Positions 24,930 to 34,458 are shown, counted from the first letter of the stretch. The stretch: DNA of 64,000 nt from Syntrophaceticus sp050949745 (GCA_050949745.1 JBMNGF010000021.1:186001-250000), one strand, 5' to 3'. The notes: a model not told the origin generated them from the sequence alone. Numbers and translations: made by a program.

Positions 24930-27161
24930 GTGGCTAAAAAAGGCAAGAAAGGTCGTTCCGGCAGTGGTGATCAGCTGAAATATGATATCCTTGGAGTTTT
25001 ATTTTTTGCTACAGCTATTTTTATCACAGTAAGTTTTTTTAAACCAACAGGGATTATCGGCACTTATTTAATTAGTATTTTGACTGTTCTCACAGGTAAG
25101 ACAGGTTGTTTGCTTGTTGCCGGGATCTTAGTTTATTTTACTTGCAGTTATTGCTGGCTGCGTCAACCCTTCACAGGAAGCACACGCAGTAGAGGGGTTA
25201 TTATGCTCTTTTTTGTTATTCTGGTTTTACTGCATCTATTGTTTATACCAAGTGATCTGTCCAGGAATGAGGCAGTGGCATTGCTGTGGGATAATGGTTG
25301 GCAGGGAACAGGAGGGGGGCTTTTTGGTGCCATTATCGGTATCGTTTCATTATACCTACTTGGGTATACAGGTACCCTTATTCTTGCTACTGCTATATGC
25401 ATAATTAGCTTTATCTTATTAACAGGAGTGCCTTTCAGCCAGTTCATCAAGAATATAGCTGCATTTTTTGTCAATATAGGGAGGCTCATCAAATCAGGAT
25501 TAGAACGTTTTCTCTTTGTTGAGGAGGAAACAGATCCAGAACCGGTGAAAAGGAGACCAAAACAGGAAGGAAATAAAGTGGATACTCCTGCTCCCGTAAT
25601 TATTGATTACAATGCTCATACTTCAGCTTCGGAAAAAATAAAAGAAGAGACAGTTGAGGAGGAAAATACGAAGGAAGATAAAGCTGAAACACACAGTATT
25701 CGTCATGTGGAAGAACAACTAAAAACAACTGATTATAATTATGACCTGCCTCCATTGGAGTTGCTAAGTAAACCCATTAAGGTGAAGAGTAGCCGTTTAA
25801 ATAAAGAGCTTATCGAAAATGTACGCATTCTTGAAGAAACCCTGGAGAGTTTCGGTATCAAAGTATGTGTAAATGAGGTTCACAAAGGGCCAGCTATTAC
25901 ACGCTATGAAATCCAACCTGCACCAGGGGTTAAAGTGAGCAGGATTATGAGGCTGGCCGACGATATTGCCCTCAGCCTGGCAGCTCCTGCTGTACGTATT
26001 GAGGCACCCATTCCAGGAAAAGCAGCGATGGGCATTGAGGTGCCCAATAAAGAGATCGCTATCGTCTGCCTGAGGGAAATCCTGGAAACAAAACGGTTTC
26101 AAGATGCAGCTTCCAAATTAACGATCGCTTTGGGAAAAGATATAGCTGGGAATCCAATAATAACAGATCTGGTTAAAATGCCGCATATGTTAATAGCCGG
26201 AGCAACAGGATCAGGAAAAAGTGTGTGCCTGAATACAATTATTTGCAGTATTCTCTACAAAGCTTCCCCAGATGAGGTAAAGCTGCTGATGATTGATCCT
26301 AAAATGGTAGAATTGACTACTTATAATGGGATTCCCCATCTGGTCTCTCCTGTTGTGACCGAACCTAAAAAAGCAGCTTCTGCTCTGAGATGGGCTGTAA
26401 AAGAGATGGAAATTCGCTATGAACTTTTTGCCTCAATGGGGGTACGGGATATTACAAAGTATAATGAGCTGATCAGGACACGAGAACAGGAGCAACATGA
26501 GCCATTACCATATATTGTTGTCATCATCGATGAGCTATCTGATCTGATGATTATTTCTCCTGTTGATGTAGAAGATGCCATCTGTAGGCTTGCCCAGATG
26601 GCTCGAGCCGCTGGAATTCATCTGGTGATCGCCACACAGCGTCCTTCTGTGGATGTTATCACAGGGGTTATCAAGGCAAACATTCCTTCACGTGTCGCTT
26701 TTGCTGTCTCTTCACAAACTGATTCTAGGACAATCCTCGATCTGAATGGTGCAGAAAAACTATTGGGAAGGGGGGATATGCTATTTATGCCGGTCGGTGC
26801 TATCAAACCTATACGAATTCAGGGGGCTCTTGTCACGGAAAGTGAAGTTGAGGAAACTGTAGACTTTTTGAATAAACAAGGAGAGGCAGCATTGATCACT
26901 GATTTCCCTGCTCAAGAGGAAGAAACAGTAGAAGATGAGGAATTTGTTGATGAGCTTTTTTACGATGCGGCAAGACTGGTAATTGATGTAGGACATGGCT
27001 CTGCTTCTTTGCTCCAGAGACGCCTTCGGGTTGGGTATACCCGAGCTGCCAGGTTGATCGATACATTAGAAGCCAAAGGCATTGTCGGGCCTTTTGAAGG
27101 TTCCAAGCCCAGGGATGTTTTAATGACCAGTGAGCAGTTCGAAAGGTATTATGGAAAATAG
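24930..27161 (+). CDS. ftsK: DNA translocase FtsK/SpoIIIE
   Basis: A membrane-anchored hexameric motor that pumps DNA through the division or sporulation septum. The 743-residue protein has about four N-terminal membrane helices (about 20-175), an acidic linker (about 195-270), the alpha and beta motor domains with Walker A GATGSGKS (about 424-431) and VVIIDELSDLM, and a C-terminal gamma winged helix (about 675-740, SLLQRRLRVGYTRAARLID) that reads polar DNA motifs. In a spore former at this locus it is equivalent to SpoIIIE. Start GTG 24930 after GAGGAGAAGGAG. Confidence 0.96.
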   Translation: MAKKGKKGRSGSGDQLKYDILGVLFFATAIFITVSFFKPTGIIGTYLISILTVLTGKTGCLLVAGILVYFTCSYCWLRQPFTGSTRSRGVIMLFFVILVLLHLLFIPSDLSRNEAVALLWDNGWQGTGGGLFGAIIGIVSLYLLGYTGTLILATAICIISFILLTGVPFSQFIKNIAAFFVNIGRLIKSGLERFLFVEEETDPEPVKRRPKQEGNKVDTPAPVIIDYNAHTSASEKIKEETVEEENTKEDKAETHSIRHVEEQLKTTDYNYDLPPLELLSKPIKVKSSRLNKELIENVRILEETLESFGIKVCVNEVHKGPAITRYEIQPAPGVKVSRIMRLADDIALSLAAPAVRIEAPIPGKAAMGIEVPNKEIAIVCLREILETKRFQDAASKLTIALGKDIAGNPIITDLVKMPHMLIAGATGSGKSVCLNTIICSILYKASPDEVKLLMIDPKMVELTTYNGIPHLVSPVVTEPKKAASALRWAVKEMEIRYELFASMGVRDITKYNELIRTREQEQHEPLPYIVVIIDELSDLMIISPVDVEDAICRLAQMARAAGIHLVIATQRPSVDVITGVIKANIPSRVAFAVSSQTDSRTILDLNGAEKLLGRGDMLFMPVGAIKPIRIQGALVTESEVEETVDFLNKQGEAALITDFPAQEEETVEDEEFVDELFYDAARLVIDVGHGSASLLQRRLRVGYTRAARLIDTLEAKGIVGPFEGSKPRDVLMTSEQFERYYGK

Positions 27162-27166
27162 TAAGA

Positions 27167-27196
27167 TTGCAAACTAAAGATATATTAGGTTATGAT
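27167..27196 (+). promoter_or_regulatory. Candidate sigma-A promoter of the wHTH-PfkB gene
   Basis: TTGCAA (27167-27172), 18 bp, TATGAT (27191-27196). Each box matches five of six consensus bases. It lies in the gap after ftsK. Confidence 0.45.
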
Positions 27197-27251
27197 ATTA
27201 TTAAGCAAACTTCAATAATTATAAGCTTTTGTTTGGATAGAGGGTGTTCCT

Positions 27252-28244
27252 ATGGTCCATTTAACAAAAAGAGAACGAGAGGTTCTGAGCTATTTAAAAA
27301 AAGACCCTACTATTTCACAAGAAGAGCTTGCTAAAAAGATGAAGATCACTAGGTCCGCTGTGGCTGTGCATATCTCCAATCTTATGCGTAAAGGGTTTAT
27401 ACTTGGCCGCGGCTATATACTCGATGAAAGAACAGGAATAGTAGTAATCGGAAGGACCTGGTTGGAAATACAGGCACAGGTCGATCAGCCGAAAGTCGAT
27501 ATCACATATAGTGGTATGGGCTATTTGATGTCATCAGAGCTGGTCAGGCAGCAGCTGTCACCTACCCTGTTTACTGTGCTGGGGCAGGATGAGGCCGGGG
27601 ATAGAATCTATGAAAAGCTGTTACAAAGTGGAGTTAATGTCCAGTATATAGTACGCAGACAGGGTTATCCAACCCCTAAAAAACTTTTTGTGAGGAAAGG
27701 AGATAATGACCTCTGTCAGGTGATAGATTCCAAAAATTATCAACTGAATAAAAATACCGAAATATCAATGGACGCCTTGCTGAAATCGGCAAAAGTACTT
27801 CTGCTTGACAGTGCTTTAGCTGATCCCCAAATCGATTACGTAGTTGATCGAATGAAAGAATATGATTTCTTTACTACTGTTTTAGGCTCTTCACTTACTT
27901 GGTGTGAGAAAAAGGGATTACTCCAATGCTCACAGGTATTTTTGGTATGCCATGAGTATGAGTTGATGAAGTATGCGGGAGAATTTCAGGAAGGGGTTCC
28001 TGAAAGTTCTTTTCCAGTTTGCCGTGATATTGTCAGCAATGGATTGGCGGCACTAATAGTTATTTTTGGCCAGAACGGATTGGTTTTAGCAACAAAGAAA
28101 GAAACGGTCTTTCTTCCTGCATCTCCTCTTAAAGGAGTAGGAACAGAGTTAAATGTTATTGCAGGAGTTGCCGGAGGATTGGCAGCAGGTTATGGTTTCC
28201 GTCTTGCAGCACGACGTGCTCTAGGAAAAAGCGATCTGTCTTGA
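27252..28244 (+). CDS. winged-helix protein fused to a degenerate PfkB/ribokinase domain
   Basis: A 330-residue fusion. Residues about 1-60 are an Lrp/MarR-like winged helix (KREREVLSYLKKDPTISQEE, then TRSAVAVHISNLMRKGFILG). Residues about 65-320 follow the PfkB sugar-kinase pattern, with DEAGDRIYEKLLQSGV and an ending GVGTELNVIAGVAGGLAAG. The anion-hole motif GAGD of active kinases is replaced by GVGT, so the catalytic Asp is missing and phosphotransfer is unlikely. A ligand-sensing transcription regulator is inferred; ligand and target are unknown. It is 10 bases upstream of the rodZ-like gene, suggesting cotranscription. Confidence 0.8.
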   Translation: MVHLTKREREVLSYLKKDPTISQEELAKKMKITRSAVAVHISNLMRKGFILGRGYILDERTGIVVIGRTWLEIQAQVDQPKVDITYSGMGYLMSSELVRQQLSPTLFTVLGQDEAGDRIYEKLLQSGVNVQYIVRRQGYPTPKKLFVRKGDNDLCQVIDSKNYQLNKNTEISMDALLKSAKVLLLDSALADPQIDYVVDRMKEYDFFTTVLGSSLTWCEKKGLLQCSQVFLVCHEYELMKYAGEFQEGVPESSFPVCRDIVSNGLAALIVIFGQNGLVLATKKETVFLPASPLKGVGTELNVIAGVAGGLAAGYGFRLAARRALGKSDLS

Positions 28245-28254
28245 GGGGGTTATT

Positions 28255-28989
28255 ATGAAGATCGGAGAGATTTTAAAAACAGAGCGGGAAAGTAGGGGAC
28301 TATCACTTACCGATATTGAAGAAAAAACAAAAATCAGAGCAAAATACCTGCAGGCTTTAGAAGAGGAAAATTATAACGAAATACCAGGGGAAGCATACTG
28401 TATGGGGTTTCTCCGCAATTATGCTCGATTTCTTGATATCGATCCTAATCCCCTTCTCTATCAGTATAGAACTCAGGTTAAAAACGAGGAGTCATCTTCT
28501 TCCCCCATAATTGTTGAAAAGGATGAAAAGAGATCAAAAAAGAAAATTAAGCCTGTATCACTTTCTACAGGGAACCGAGGCTCATTAATCGGGTTAGTTG
28601 TTTTTGCTTTGTTAATATTTTCTGTTGCTTATATTTATTTTAGTGGAGCGGACAGAGATACACCTCCAGAAACTCCTCCTGTTTCTCAGGAGCAGCAACA
28701 AGATCAGGAGCAAGAGTTTAACCAGGAAGAAGTGGCACCATCTACAGATAATATAAATATTGAGTTAATTGGCAAACAATTATGCTGGACGAGAGTAACT
28801 GTTGATGGAGAGATACAATTTGAGGGGAATCTTGATAATGGAGAAACGAAAGAATTCGAAGCAGAGGATTCAATTCATGTGAGGCTAGGCAATGCCGGAG
28901 GAGTAGATGTTGTCTATAATGGAAAGAAGGAACCACCTTTAGGGGAGTCTGGTCAGGTAGTAGAAAAAGAGTATACCAAATCCAATTAG
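28255..28989 (+). CDS. rodZ: RodZ-like helix-turn-helix membrane protein
   Basis: RodZ links MreB to the cell-wall elongation machinery. The 244-residue protein has a Cro/CI-like HTH_25 domain (about 1-75, GEILKTERESRGLSLTDIEE, then GFLRNYARFLDID), a charged cytoplasmic linker, one membrane helix (about 104-122), a Gln/Glu/Pro-rich extracellular linker and a DUF4115-like beta domain (about 165-235). Domain order and the locus next to ftsK, cinA and recA match B. subtilis ymfM (rodZ). No pgsA follows here, unlike Bacillus. Confidence 0.87.
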   Translation: MKIGEILKTERESRGLSLTDIEEKTKIRAKYLQALEEENYNEIPGEAYCMGFLRNYARFLDIDPNPLLYQYRTQVKNEESSSSPIIVEKDEKRSKKKIKPVSLSTGNRGSLIGLVVFALLIFSVAYIYFSGADRDTPPETPPVSQEQQQDQEQEFNQEEVAPSTDNINIELIGKQLCWTRVTVDGEIQFEGNLDNGETKEFEAEDSIHVRLGNAGGVDVVYNGKKEPPLGESGQVVEKEYTKSN

Positions 28990-29015
28990 ATTACTATTTA
29001 ATTATTGCACATCAA

Positions 29016-29042
29016 AAACATCTTTAGATGATAAAGATGTTT
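29016..29042 (+). terminator. Hairpin downstream of rodZ
   Basis: AAACATCTTTA and TAAAGATGTTT form a perfect 11-bp stem with a GATGA loop. Only a short TTT follows, so terminator function is uncertain. Confidence 0.45.
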
Positions 29043-29118
29043 GAAATGTCTGATTGCAGCTTTTATAATTCGACATCTATATCCTGCCTCTTACAACTTA
29101 TTTAGAAAGGCAGTCAAA

Positions 29119-30450
29119 ATGAAGCTTATCAATATAGTCAGTCTCGGATGTTCAAAAAATCTTGTTGACAGTGAAACCATATTGGGCATACTTTCCAGCG
29201 GAGGTTATGTAGTAACACCATCTCTGGAAGATGCTGAGATTATTTTGATTAATACATGTGGTTTTATTGAACCTGCGGTCAAAGAAGCTGTAGATACGAT
29301 TTTCAACTGCTTACAGTTTAAAGAGAAGGGTTGCTGCAAGTATGTTATTGTCCTGGGCTGCCTGGTTTCAAGGTACGGAGAAAAGCGTTTATCACAACTG
29401 TTCCCTGAAGTTGATGGCTGGCTTGGGGTGGATGCTTACACCGTTGTGTTGCAATATTTAGACAGGCTGATAGCGGGAGAGAAGACTCAGTTTATGGAGA
29501 GCAGACCTTGCGGAGAATATCTATATCCTAGAATGCTATCAACACCTTCTCATACTGCATATCTCAAGATCGCTGAGGGCTGTTCTCATGCTTGTTCATT
29601 CTGCCTAATACCCCGTATCAGGGGGCCCTTGTACAGCAAAACACCAGATGTTATCTATCGTGAAGCTGAGCAGTTGGCAGCGGGTGGAGTTAAGGAGCTT
29701 ATTTTGGTAGCCCAGGACAGTGGAGCATATGGTCGCGACCTTCCCGGCAAGCCAACACTGACAGAGCTCTTAAAAAATCTTGTCAAGATTAAGGATCTAC
29801 ATTGGATTAGGTTTCTATACATGAATCCCTACTCCTTAACCCCTGATTTGATTAAAACCATGCAAGAGGAAAAAAAGCTGTGCAATTACCTTGATCTGCC
29901 CTTGCAACACGTTAACCGCAATATATTGAAAAGCATGGGGAGAAGGGGGGATGTCTATTCTTACAGGAAACTGATCAAAGAAGTAAAAACTGCACTTCCG
30001 GATCTGGTTTTGCGCACAACCCTCATGGTAGGCTATCCAGGGGAGGACAGAGAGGCCTTTCAGGAACTCCAGGCCTTTGTAGGTCACGGATACTTCGATC
30101 GTTTAGGTGTTTTTCCGTACTATCATGAAGAGGAAGCCAGATCGTTCAGATATCAGGATACAGTCTCTTTTCTGGAAAAGCACAGGAGAGCAAGAAAAAT
30201 AATGCAGTTGCAGCGCCGGGTTTCTCGTTATAAAAATGAAAGGCTTATAGGCATGAATTTGGAGGTTTTGATTGAACATAATCTTGGTGAAGATGTATGG
30301 TGGGGACGTAGTTACCGAGATATTCCTGAAATTGATCCACGTGTGATTGTCAAAGGTGATAACTTAGAGATCGGGACATTTGTTCAGGTGCAGATCAACC
30401 GGGTTGCAAACTATGATCTGATAGGCACAATCTCCAATCACGATAACTAA
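29119..30450 (+). CDS. rimO: ribosomal protein S12 methylthiotransferase
   Basis: RimO is a radical-SAM enzyme that methylthiolates an Asp of ribosomal protein S12. From ATG 29119 it has 443 residues: an N-terminal UPF0004 domain with auxiliary cluster cysteines C11, C47 and C81, a radical-SAM motif EGCSHACSFC (C155, C159, C162), and a C-terminal TRAM domain. SLGCSKNLVDSE at the start is the RimO signature and distinguishes it from MiaB (55413-56735 here). An in-frame ATG at 29041 would add 26 residues overlapping the upstream hairpin and is rejected. Confidence 0.95.
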   Translation: MKLINIVSLGCSKNLVDSETILGILSSGGYVVTPSLEDAEIILINTCGFIEPAVKEAVDTIFNCLQFKEKGCCKYVIVLGCLVSRYGEKRLSQLFPEVDGWLGVDAYTVVLQYLDRLIAGEKTQFMESRPCGEYLYPRMLSTPSHTAYLKIAEGCSHACSFCLIPRIRGPLYSKTPDVIYREAEQLAAGGVKELILVAQDSGAYGRDLPGKPTLTELLKNLVKIKDLHWIRFLYMNPYSLTPDLIKTMQEEKKLCNYLDLPLQHVNRNILKSMGRRGDVYSYRKLIKEVKTALPDLVLRTTLMVGYPGEDREAFQELQAFVGHGYFDRLGVFPYYHEEEARSFRYQDTVSFLEKHRRARKIMQLQRRVSRYKNERLIGMNLEVLIEHNLGEDVWWGRSYRDIPEIDPRVIVKGDNLEIGTFVQVQINRVANYDLIGTISNHDN

Positions 30451-30487
30451 AGTTCCAGTGATTACTAAGGAGTGAAGGAGTATTATA

Positions 30488-30496
30488 TGTTATAAT
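30488..30496 (+). promoter_or_regulatory. Extended -10 promoter before the unknown anchored protein
   Basis: TGTTATAAT again, the third exact copy of this extended -10 in the window. A transcription start near 30503 would exclude upstream in-frame starts of the next gene. Confidence 0.55.
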
Positions 30497-30525
30497 CGTG
30501 AGTGATTAGGGAGAGGAGGACCCTC

Positions 30526-31071
30526 TTGAGCCAAATTCACATAAAAACAGTGATTGTTGCCTTTATAGTCACCCTTGGCATTTTGCTCTGTGGCTATTAT
30601 TTTTATAATAATTATTACGTCAAAAATGGGTTACATGAACAAATAAGCCAGGTGGTTGAAGTTGAAGAAGAAATAGAAATAGCCGAGCAGAAACATCCAC
30701 CGACTGTGTATATCCGCTTATCAGAAATAAAAGCTCTTCAGGATGTATATTTGAAAATAGAGGAGATTGTCTGTCAGAAATTAGGATCTGAATACAGAAT
30801 TGTCCTTTTAGATGAGCGGAACGATAAACTGATGGCATTGTACGATAAATGCAGTTTTGTTATCCAGGAGAGTCTTGTTACAGGCAAGTTTCAAGATATG
30901 TATAATAAAGTACAGGAGCTTGCTGAACTAGAGGGTGTCGAATGTCACCTTACTATGGATTCATCCAACATATACTTAGAACTTAGAGATGACCAGGGAT
31001 ATCTTTACGAAGTAATCCCTCGCCTGAATCAGTTGGGGAGCTTGGAGAAACCGGGGAGTGAGAATAATTGA
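30526..31071 (+). CDS. hypothetical single-pass membrane protein
   Basis: I do not recognise a family. The 181-residue product has a short basic/polar N-terminus, one membrane helix (about 6-27, VIVAFIVTLGILLCGYYFY), an acidic stretch (VEVEEEIEIAEQ) and a soluble mixed alpha/beta domain of about 130 residues. TTG 30526 follows GAGAGGAGG at proper spacing and lies after the predicted promoter. Its stop overlaps the start of the FtsH-like protease gene, so the two are coupled and the product may be an adaptor, substrate or regulator of that protease (inference). Confidence 0.75.
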   Translation: MSQIHIKTVIVAFIVTLGILLCGYYFYNNYYVKNGLHEQISQVVEVEEEIEIAEQKHPPTVYIRLSEIKALQDVYLKIEEIVCQKLGSEYRIVLLDERNDKLMALYDKCSFVIQESLVTGKFQDMYNKVQELAELEGVECHLTMDSSNIYLELRDDQGYLYEVIPRLNQLGSLEKPGSENN

Positions 31072-32549
31072 TTAAAGAATTATGCCTAGGTGCTTCTGTT
31101 GCTTTATTGATTTTTTTAGTTCTGATGGGCCAGAATGTGTTTCCTCTACTGCTCTTGGCAGGAATGGGGGTTGTTCTCTATATGTTGATAGATAGAAAAG
31201 GACTTGTCAATAGTTCTCAGTTTGTAGAGTTCAGCAGTCAAATGGATTTCAGCTTTGATGACATTGGAGGCCAAGCTCCTGCAAAACAGGAACTAAAAGA
31301 AGCCCTTGATTTTATACTTCATAAAAGCAAAATAAAGAAAATGGGTATCCGCCCCCTTAAAGGGATCCTTCTTACAGGCCCTCCGGGAACAGGAAAAACA
31401 CTACTGGCTAAGGCAGCGGCTTCCTATACAGATTCGGTTTTTATAGCTTGTTCGGGCAGCGAGTTTATAGAGGTTTATGCCGGAGTCGGTGCTCAGCGGG
31501 TGCGGCAGTTATTTAAAACAGCCAAGGAGCGGGCAGTGAAGGAAAAAAAGGATAGCGCTGTTCTTTTTCTGGATGAGATTGAGGTTTTAGGGGGTAAGCG
31601 GGGAAGTAATCAAGGCCATCATGAATATGACCAGACCTTAAATCAACTGCTGGTGGAAATGGATGGTTTGAAGGATGATGAACAGGTGCGTATTCTCATT
31701 ATGGGTGCAACAAACCGTGAGGATATGCTTGATTCTGCTTTGATGAGACCGGGGCGATTTGATAGGATTGTACGAGTTGATCTTCCGGATAAGGCTGCAC
31801 GAGAGCATATTCTAAGAATACACTGTAAGAACAAGCCCTTGGCTGATGATGTTTCTTTTGAGTATATTGCTCAAGAGAGTTTCGGTTTTTCAGGAGCCCA
31901 CTTAGAAAGTGTGGCCAATGAAGCGGCGATTCTTGCTCTTAGAGATAATTCACCTTGTATTAATAAGCATCACTTTAAAGAAGCGGTTGATAAAGTGATG
32001 ATGGGTGAAAAGCTTGACCGAAAACCCAGTGATAATGAGCGTTATCGGATTGCTGTCCATGAAACAGGGCATGCTTTGCTCAGTGAGTTAAACAGACCTG
32101 GTTCTGTGTCACATATTACTGTGACAAACCGAGGCAAGGCTCTGGGATATATGAGGACAATACCAGAAGATGATTTATATCTGTATACCAGAGACTATCT
32201 GGAACAGCAGATTCAAATATGTGTAGCTGGAGCGGTGTCTGAGAAACTTATTTTGAATTCACAGAGTACCGGTGCCAGCAATGATTTTAATGAAGCGGTC
32301 AAATGCGCGCGGCAAATAATAACAGCAGGTCTTTCTTCCCTAGGGGTAATATGGGAGGAGATTATTCCTCGAGAAAAATATCATCAGGAGATACAGAGCA
32401 TCATCAACCAACAGGAAAGCAAAGTTGAGGAAATGCTGAGCTCCAGATTGGATCAACTAAAAGATGTGGCACAACTGCTGATGGATCAGGAATACATCAG
32501 CGGCAGTGAACTACGAGAGCTAATCAGGGAAAGAGAGGCCATTCACTAA
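31068..32549 (+). CDS. FtsH-like AAA+ membrane metalloprotease
   Basis: A 493-residue FtsH-related protein with two hydrophobic segments very close together (about 7-20 and 24-41) and no sizeable extracellular domain, unlike housekeeping FtsH. The AAA+ core has Walker A GPPGTGKT (104-111), Walker B FLDE (167-170) and the SRH RPGRFDR. The M41 zinc motif is intact (His331, Glu332, His335) with the downstream Asp in GASNDF (about 406). It is shorter than FtsH (about 600-650 residues). It is probably a second, specialised paralogue. The start is TTG overlapping the previous stop. Confidence 0.88.
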   Translation: MIKELCLGASVALLIFLVLMGQNVFPLLLLAGMGVVLYMLIDRKGLVNSSQFVEFSSQMDFSFDDIGGQAPAKQELKEALDFILHKSKIKKMGIRPLKGILLTGPPGTGKTLLAKAAASYTDSVFIACSGSEFIEVYAGVGAQRVRQLFKTAKERAVKEKKDSAVLFLDEIEVLGGKRGSNQGHHEYDQTLNQLLVEMDGLKDDEQVRILIMGATNREDMLDSALMRPGRFDRIVRVDLPDKAAREHILRIHCKNKPLADDVSFEYIAQESFGFSGAHLESVANEAAILALRDNSPCINKHHFKEAVDKVMMGEKLDRKPSDNERYRIAVHETGHALLSELNRPGSVSHITVTNRGKALGYMRTIPEDDLYLYTRDYLEQQIQICVAGAVSEKLILNSQSTGASNDFNEAVKCARQIITAGLSSLGVIWEEIIPREKYHQEIQSIINQQESKVEEMLSSRLDQLKDVAQLLMDQEYISGSELRELIREREAIH

Positions 32550-32573
32550 ATATTTTGTAAAGGTTGGTGTCCC

Positions 32574-33845
32574 ATGACTATAAGTGTGGAAATAATTGCT
32601 ACTGGAAGTGAGCTTCTGCATGATGGATCGAGAAACACAACGACACCGTTTCTCATTTCCCAGTTAACAGAACTAGGTTATGAAATAAAAAAGATCAGTA
32701 CTGTTGATGATAGAATCGAAGAAATAAAGGGCGCAGTGCAGGAAGCACTGCGCCATGCTGATCTCATTTTTGTTACTGGAGGGTTGGGAGCAACACCTGA
32801 TGATGTGACCAGGGAAGGAGTTGCTGAAGCCCTGGATATACCCATGGAGTTTCGGTTAGATATTTGGGAGGAGATTCAGCGCTATTTTAAAGAACGCCAT
32901 TCAACAATAGCACCGGTTAATATAAAGCAGGCCTATCTGCCCTGTGGAGCGCATTCTCTTCATAATTCTCTGGGCACAGCTCCTGGAATCATGATTCCTT
33001 ATAATGAAGACCGGCTGCTCGTTGCTCTACCTGGTCCACCTAGGGAAGCAAAGGAAATGTTTTCCCTTGAGGTAAAGCCCTATTTGGAAAAACACTATCC
33101 TGCATCACTAAGCCGCCGGTGTATCTTTAAGATCTGTGGTTGCGGTGAAACCATTATTTATGACCGATTACAGGATGTTATCAAAAAAGCGGAAAAAGCC
33201 GGTATAGAATGCAGCTTTCTACCTGGTCTGGGAGAAGTACAGTTGCTCCTTAATGTAAATGAACCGAATGGCGAACAGGAAGAATATCTCAGAAAGCTGA
33301 GTGGACAAATAAAGAAGCTGTTAGGATCTGATCTTTATGGAGTAAATGAAGAAACCCTAACAGGAAAAGTTGGAGAACTGCTTATGGAAAAAGAATCAAC
33401 TGTGGGGGTTGCCGAATCCTGTACAGGAGGCCTTGTTTTAAGTTACTTGACAGATGTGCCAGGTAGTTCACGCTATTTACGCGGAGGGCTTGTCGCCTAT
33501 AGTTGTGGAATCAAAGAAAAAATACTTGGTGTAAAGTCAAAAACCTTAGATGAATATGGTGCTGTGAGCACTCAAACAGCAAAAGAAATGGCCAGTGGTG
33601 TGCGCAGATTGATGAGCGTTTCTTATGGTTTGGCGACTACAGGATTTGCCGGTCCAGATGGGGGAACAAAGGAAAACCCGGTAGGGACAGTTTATCTGGG
33701 ATTAGCAACAGCGGAGAGAGTATTAGCAAAAAAAATCTACTTCCCCGGATTAGGAAGGGCCACATTAAAGAAAATAGCAGCGAAAAGGGCAATAGACTTT
33801 CTGAGGCGCTATTTGATAAATCCTGATGGAGTTGATCAGTGTTGA
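32574..33845 (+). CDS. cinA: CinA family nicotinamide mononucleotide deamidase / competence-damage protein
   Basis: The 423-residue protein has an N-terminal molybdopterin-binding (COG1058) domain (about 1-170, VEIIATGSELLHDG and FVTGGLGATPDDVTREG) and a C-terminal CinA amidohydrolase domain (about 260-420, VGVAESCTGGLVLSYLTDVPGSS and ATTGFAGPDGG). CinA proteins deamidate NMN or cleave ADP-ribose. It sits before recA as in B. subtilis and overlaps thpR by 7 bases. Confidence 0.95.
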   Translation: MTISVEIIATGSELLHDGSRNTTTPFLISQLTELGYEIKKISTVDDRIEEIKGAVQEALRHADLIFVTGGLGATPDDVTREGVAEALDIPMEFRLDIWEEIQRYFKERHSTIAPVNIKQAYLPCGAHSLHNSLGTAPGIMIPYNEDRLLVALPGPPREAKEMFSLEVKPYLEKHYPASLSRRCIFKICGCGETIIYDRLQDVIKKAEKAGIECSFLPGLGEVQLLLNVNEPNGEQEEYLRKLSGQIKKLLGSDLYGVNEETLTGKVGELLMEKESTVGVAESCTGGLVLSYLTDVPGSSRYLRGGLVAYSCGIKEKILGVKSKTLDEYGAVSTQTAKEMASGVRRLMSVSYGLATTGFAGPDGGTKENPVGTVYLGLATAERVLAKKIYFPGLGRATLKKIAAKRAIDFLRRYLINPDGVDQC

Positions 33846-34414
33846 GTGAAACTCGTTCATTTATAGCTGTTTTATTGCCCCCTGAACTAAAAAGAGATAT
33901 TTATCAATTTAATGCACCACTCCAGCGGTTACCCCTTGATATCAAATGGGTCGAGAAAGAGAATTATCACCTTACAATGAAGTTTCTTGGGTCATGTACT
34001 GCTAGAGAAATTAATAAAGCGAGCAATTTTCTGTGGGATTTAACAGGAGAATGGGAGCCATTTCACCTGCAGTGTGGGGAACTTATAGTATTTCCCAACT
34101 GGCATCGTCCCCGAGTCATATCTATTTCCTTAAGAAATACAGAAAATTTACAGAACCTATGGTATAAAATAGAAAAGGGCTTAGCGAGCAGAGGTTTTCC
34201 AGAAGAGAAGAGAAAGAGATTTAGTCCTCATATTACTTTGGGGAGATTACGCAGCAAAAACAGTGAACTCAAAAAAATTCTCAAAGGAAAGGCATGTCCT
34301 TTAACAGGAAAAGATATATTAGTCCGGGAAATATATCTGATGGCCAGTAAATTGACTCCTAAGGGGCCGCAATATACAGTTATAAAGAGTTTTCCTTTCA
34401 GGAAAACAGTGTGA
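33839..34414 (+). CDS. thpR: RNA 2',3'-cyclic phosphodiesterase (2H family)
   Basis: A 191-residue 2H phosphoesterase of the ThpR/LigT type, which opens 2',3'-cyclic phosphates on RNA ends. Both catalytic HxT motifs are present: HLTMKFLG (His44, Thr46) and HITLGRL (about 132-138). Start GTG 33839 (or TTG 33842) overlaps the end of cinA; GGAG lies 7 bases upstream. The cinA-thpR-recA order is frequent in Clostridia. Confidence 0.92.
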   Translation: MLSETRSFIAVLLPPELKRDIYQFNAPLQRLPLDIKWVEKENYHLTMKFLGSCTAREINKASNFLWDLTGEWEPFHLQCGELIVFPNWHRPRVISISLRNTENLQNLWYKIEKGLASRGFPEEKRKRFSPHITLGRLRSKNSELKKILKGKACPLTGKDILVREIYLMASKLTPKGPQYTVIKSFPFRKTV

Positions 34415-34429
34415 CAGCAATTTTCTCTA

Positions 34430-34458
34430 TTGACAGCCATTCCCAAATAAATTATTAT
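34430..34458 (+). promoter_or_regulatory. Sigma-A promoter of recA
   Basis: TTGACA (34430-34435), 17 bp, TATTAT (34453-34458): near-consensus at ideal spacing. The expected start near 34465 puts the LexA box immediately downstream of it. Confidence 0.8.
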
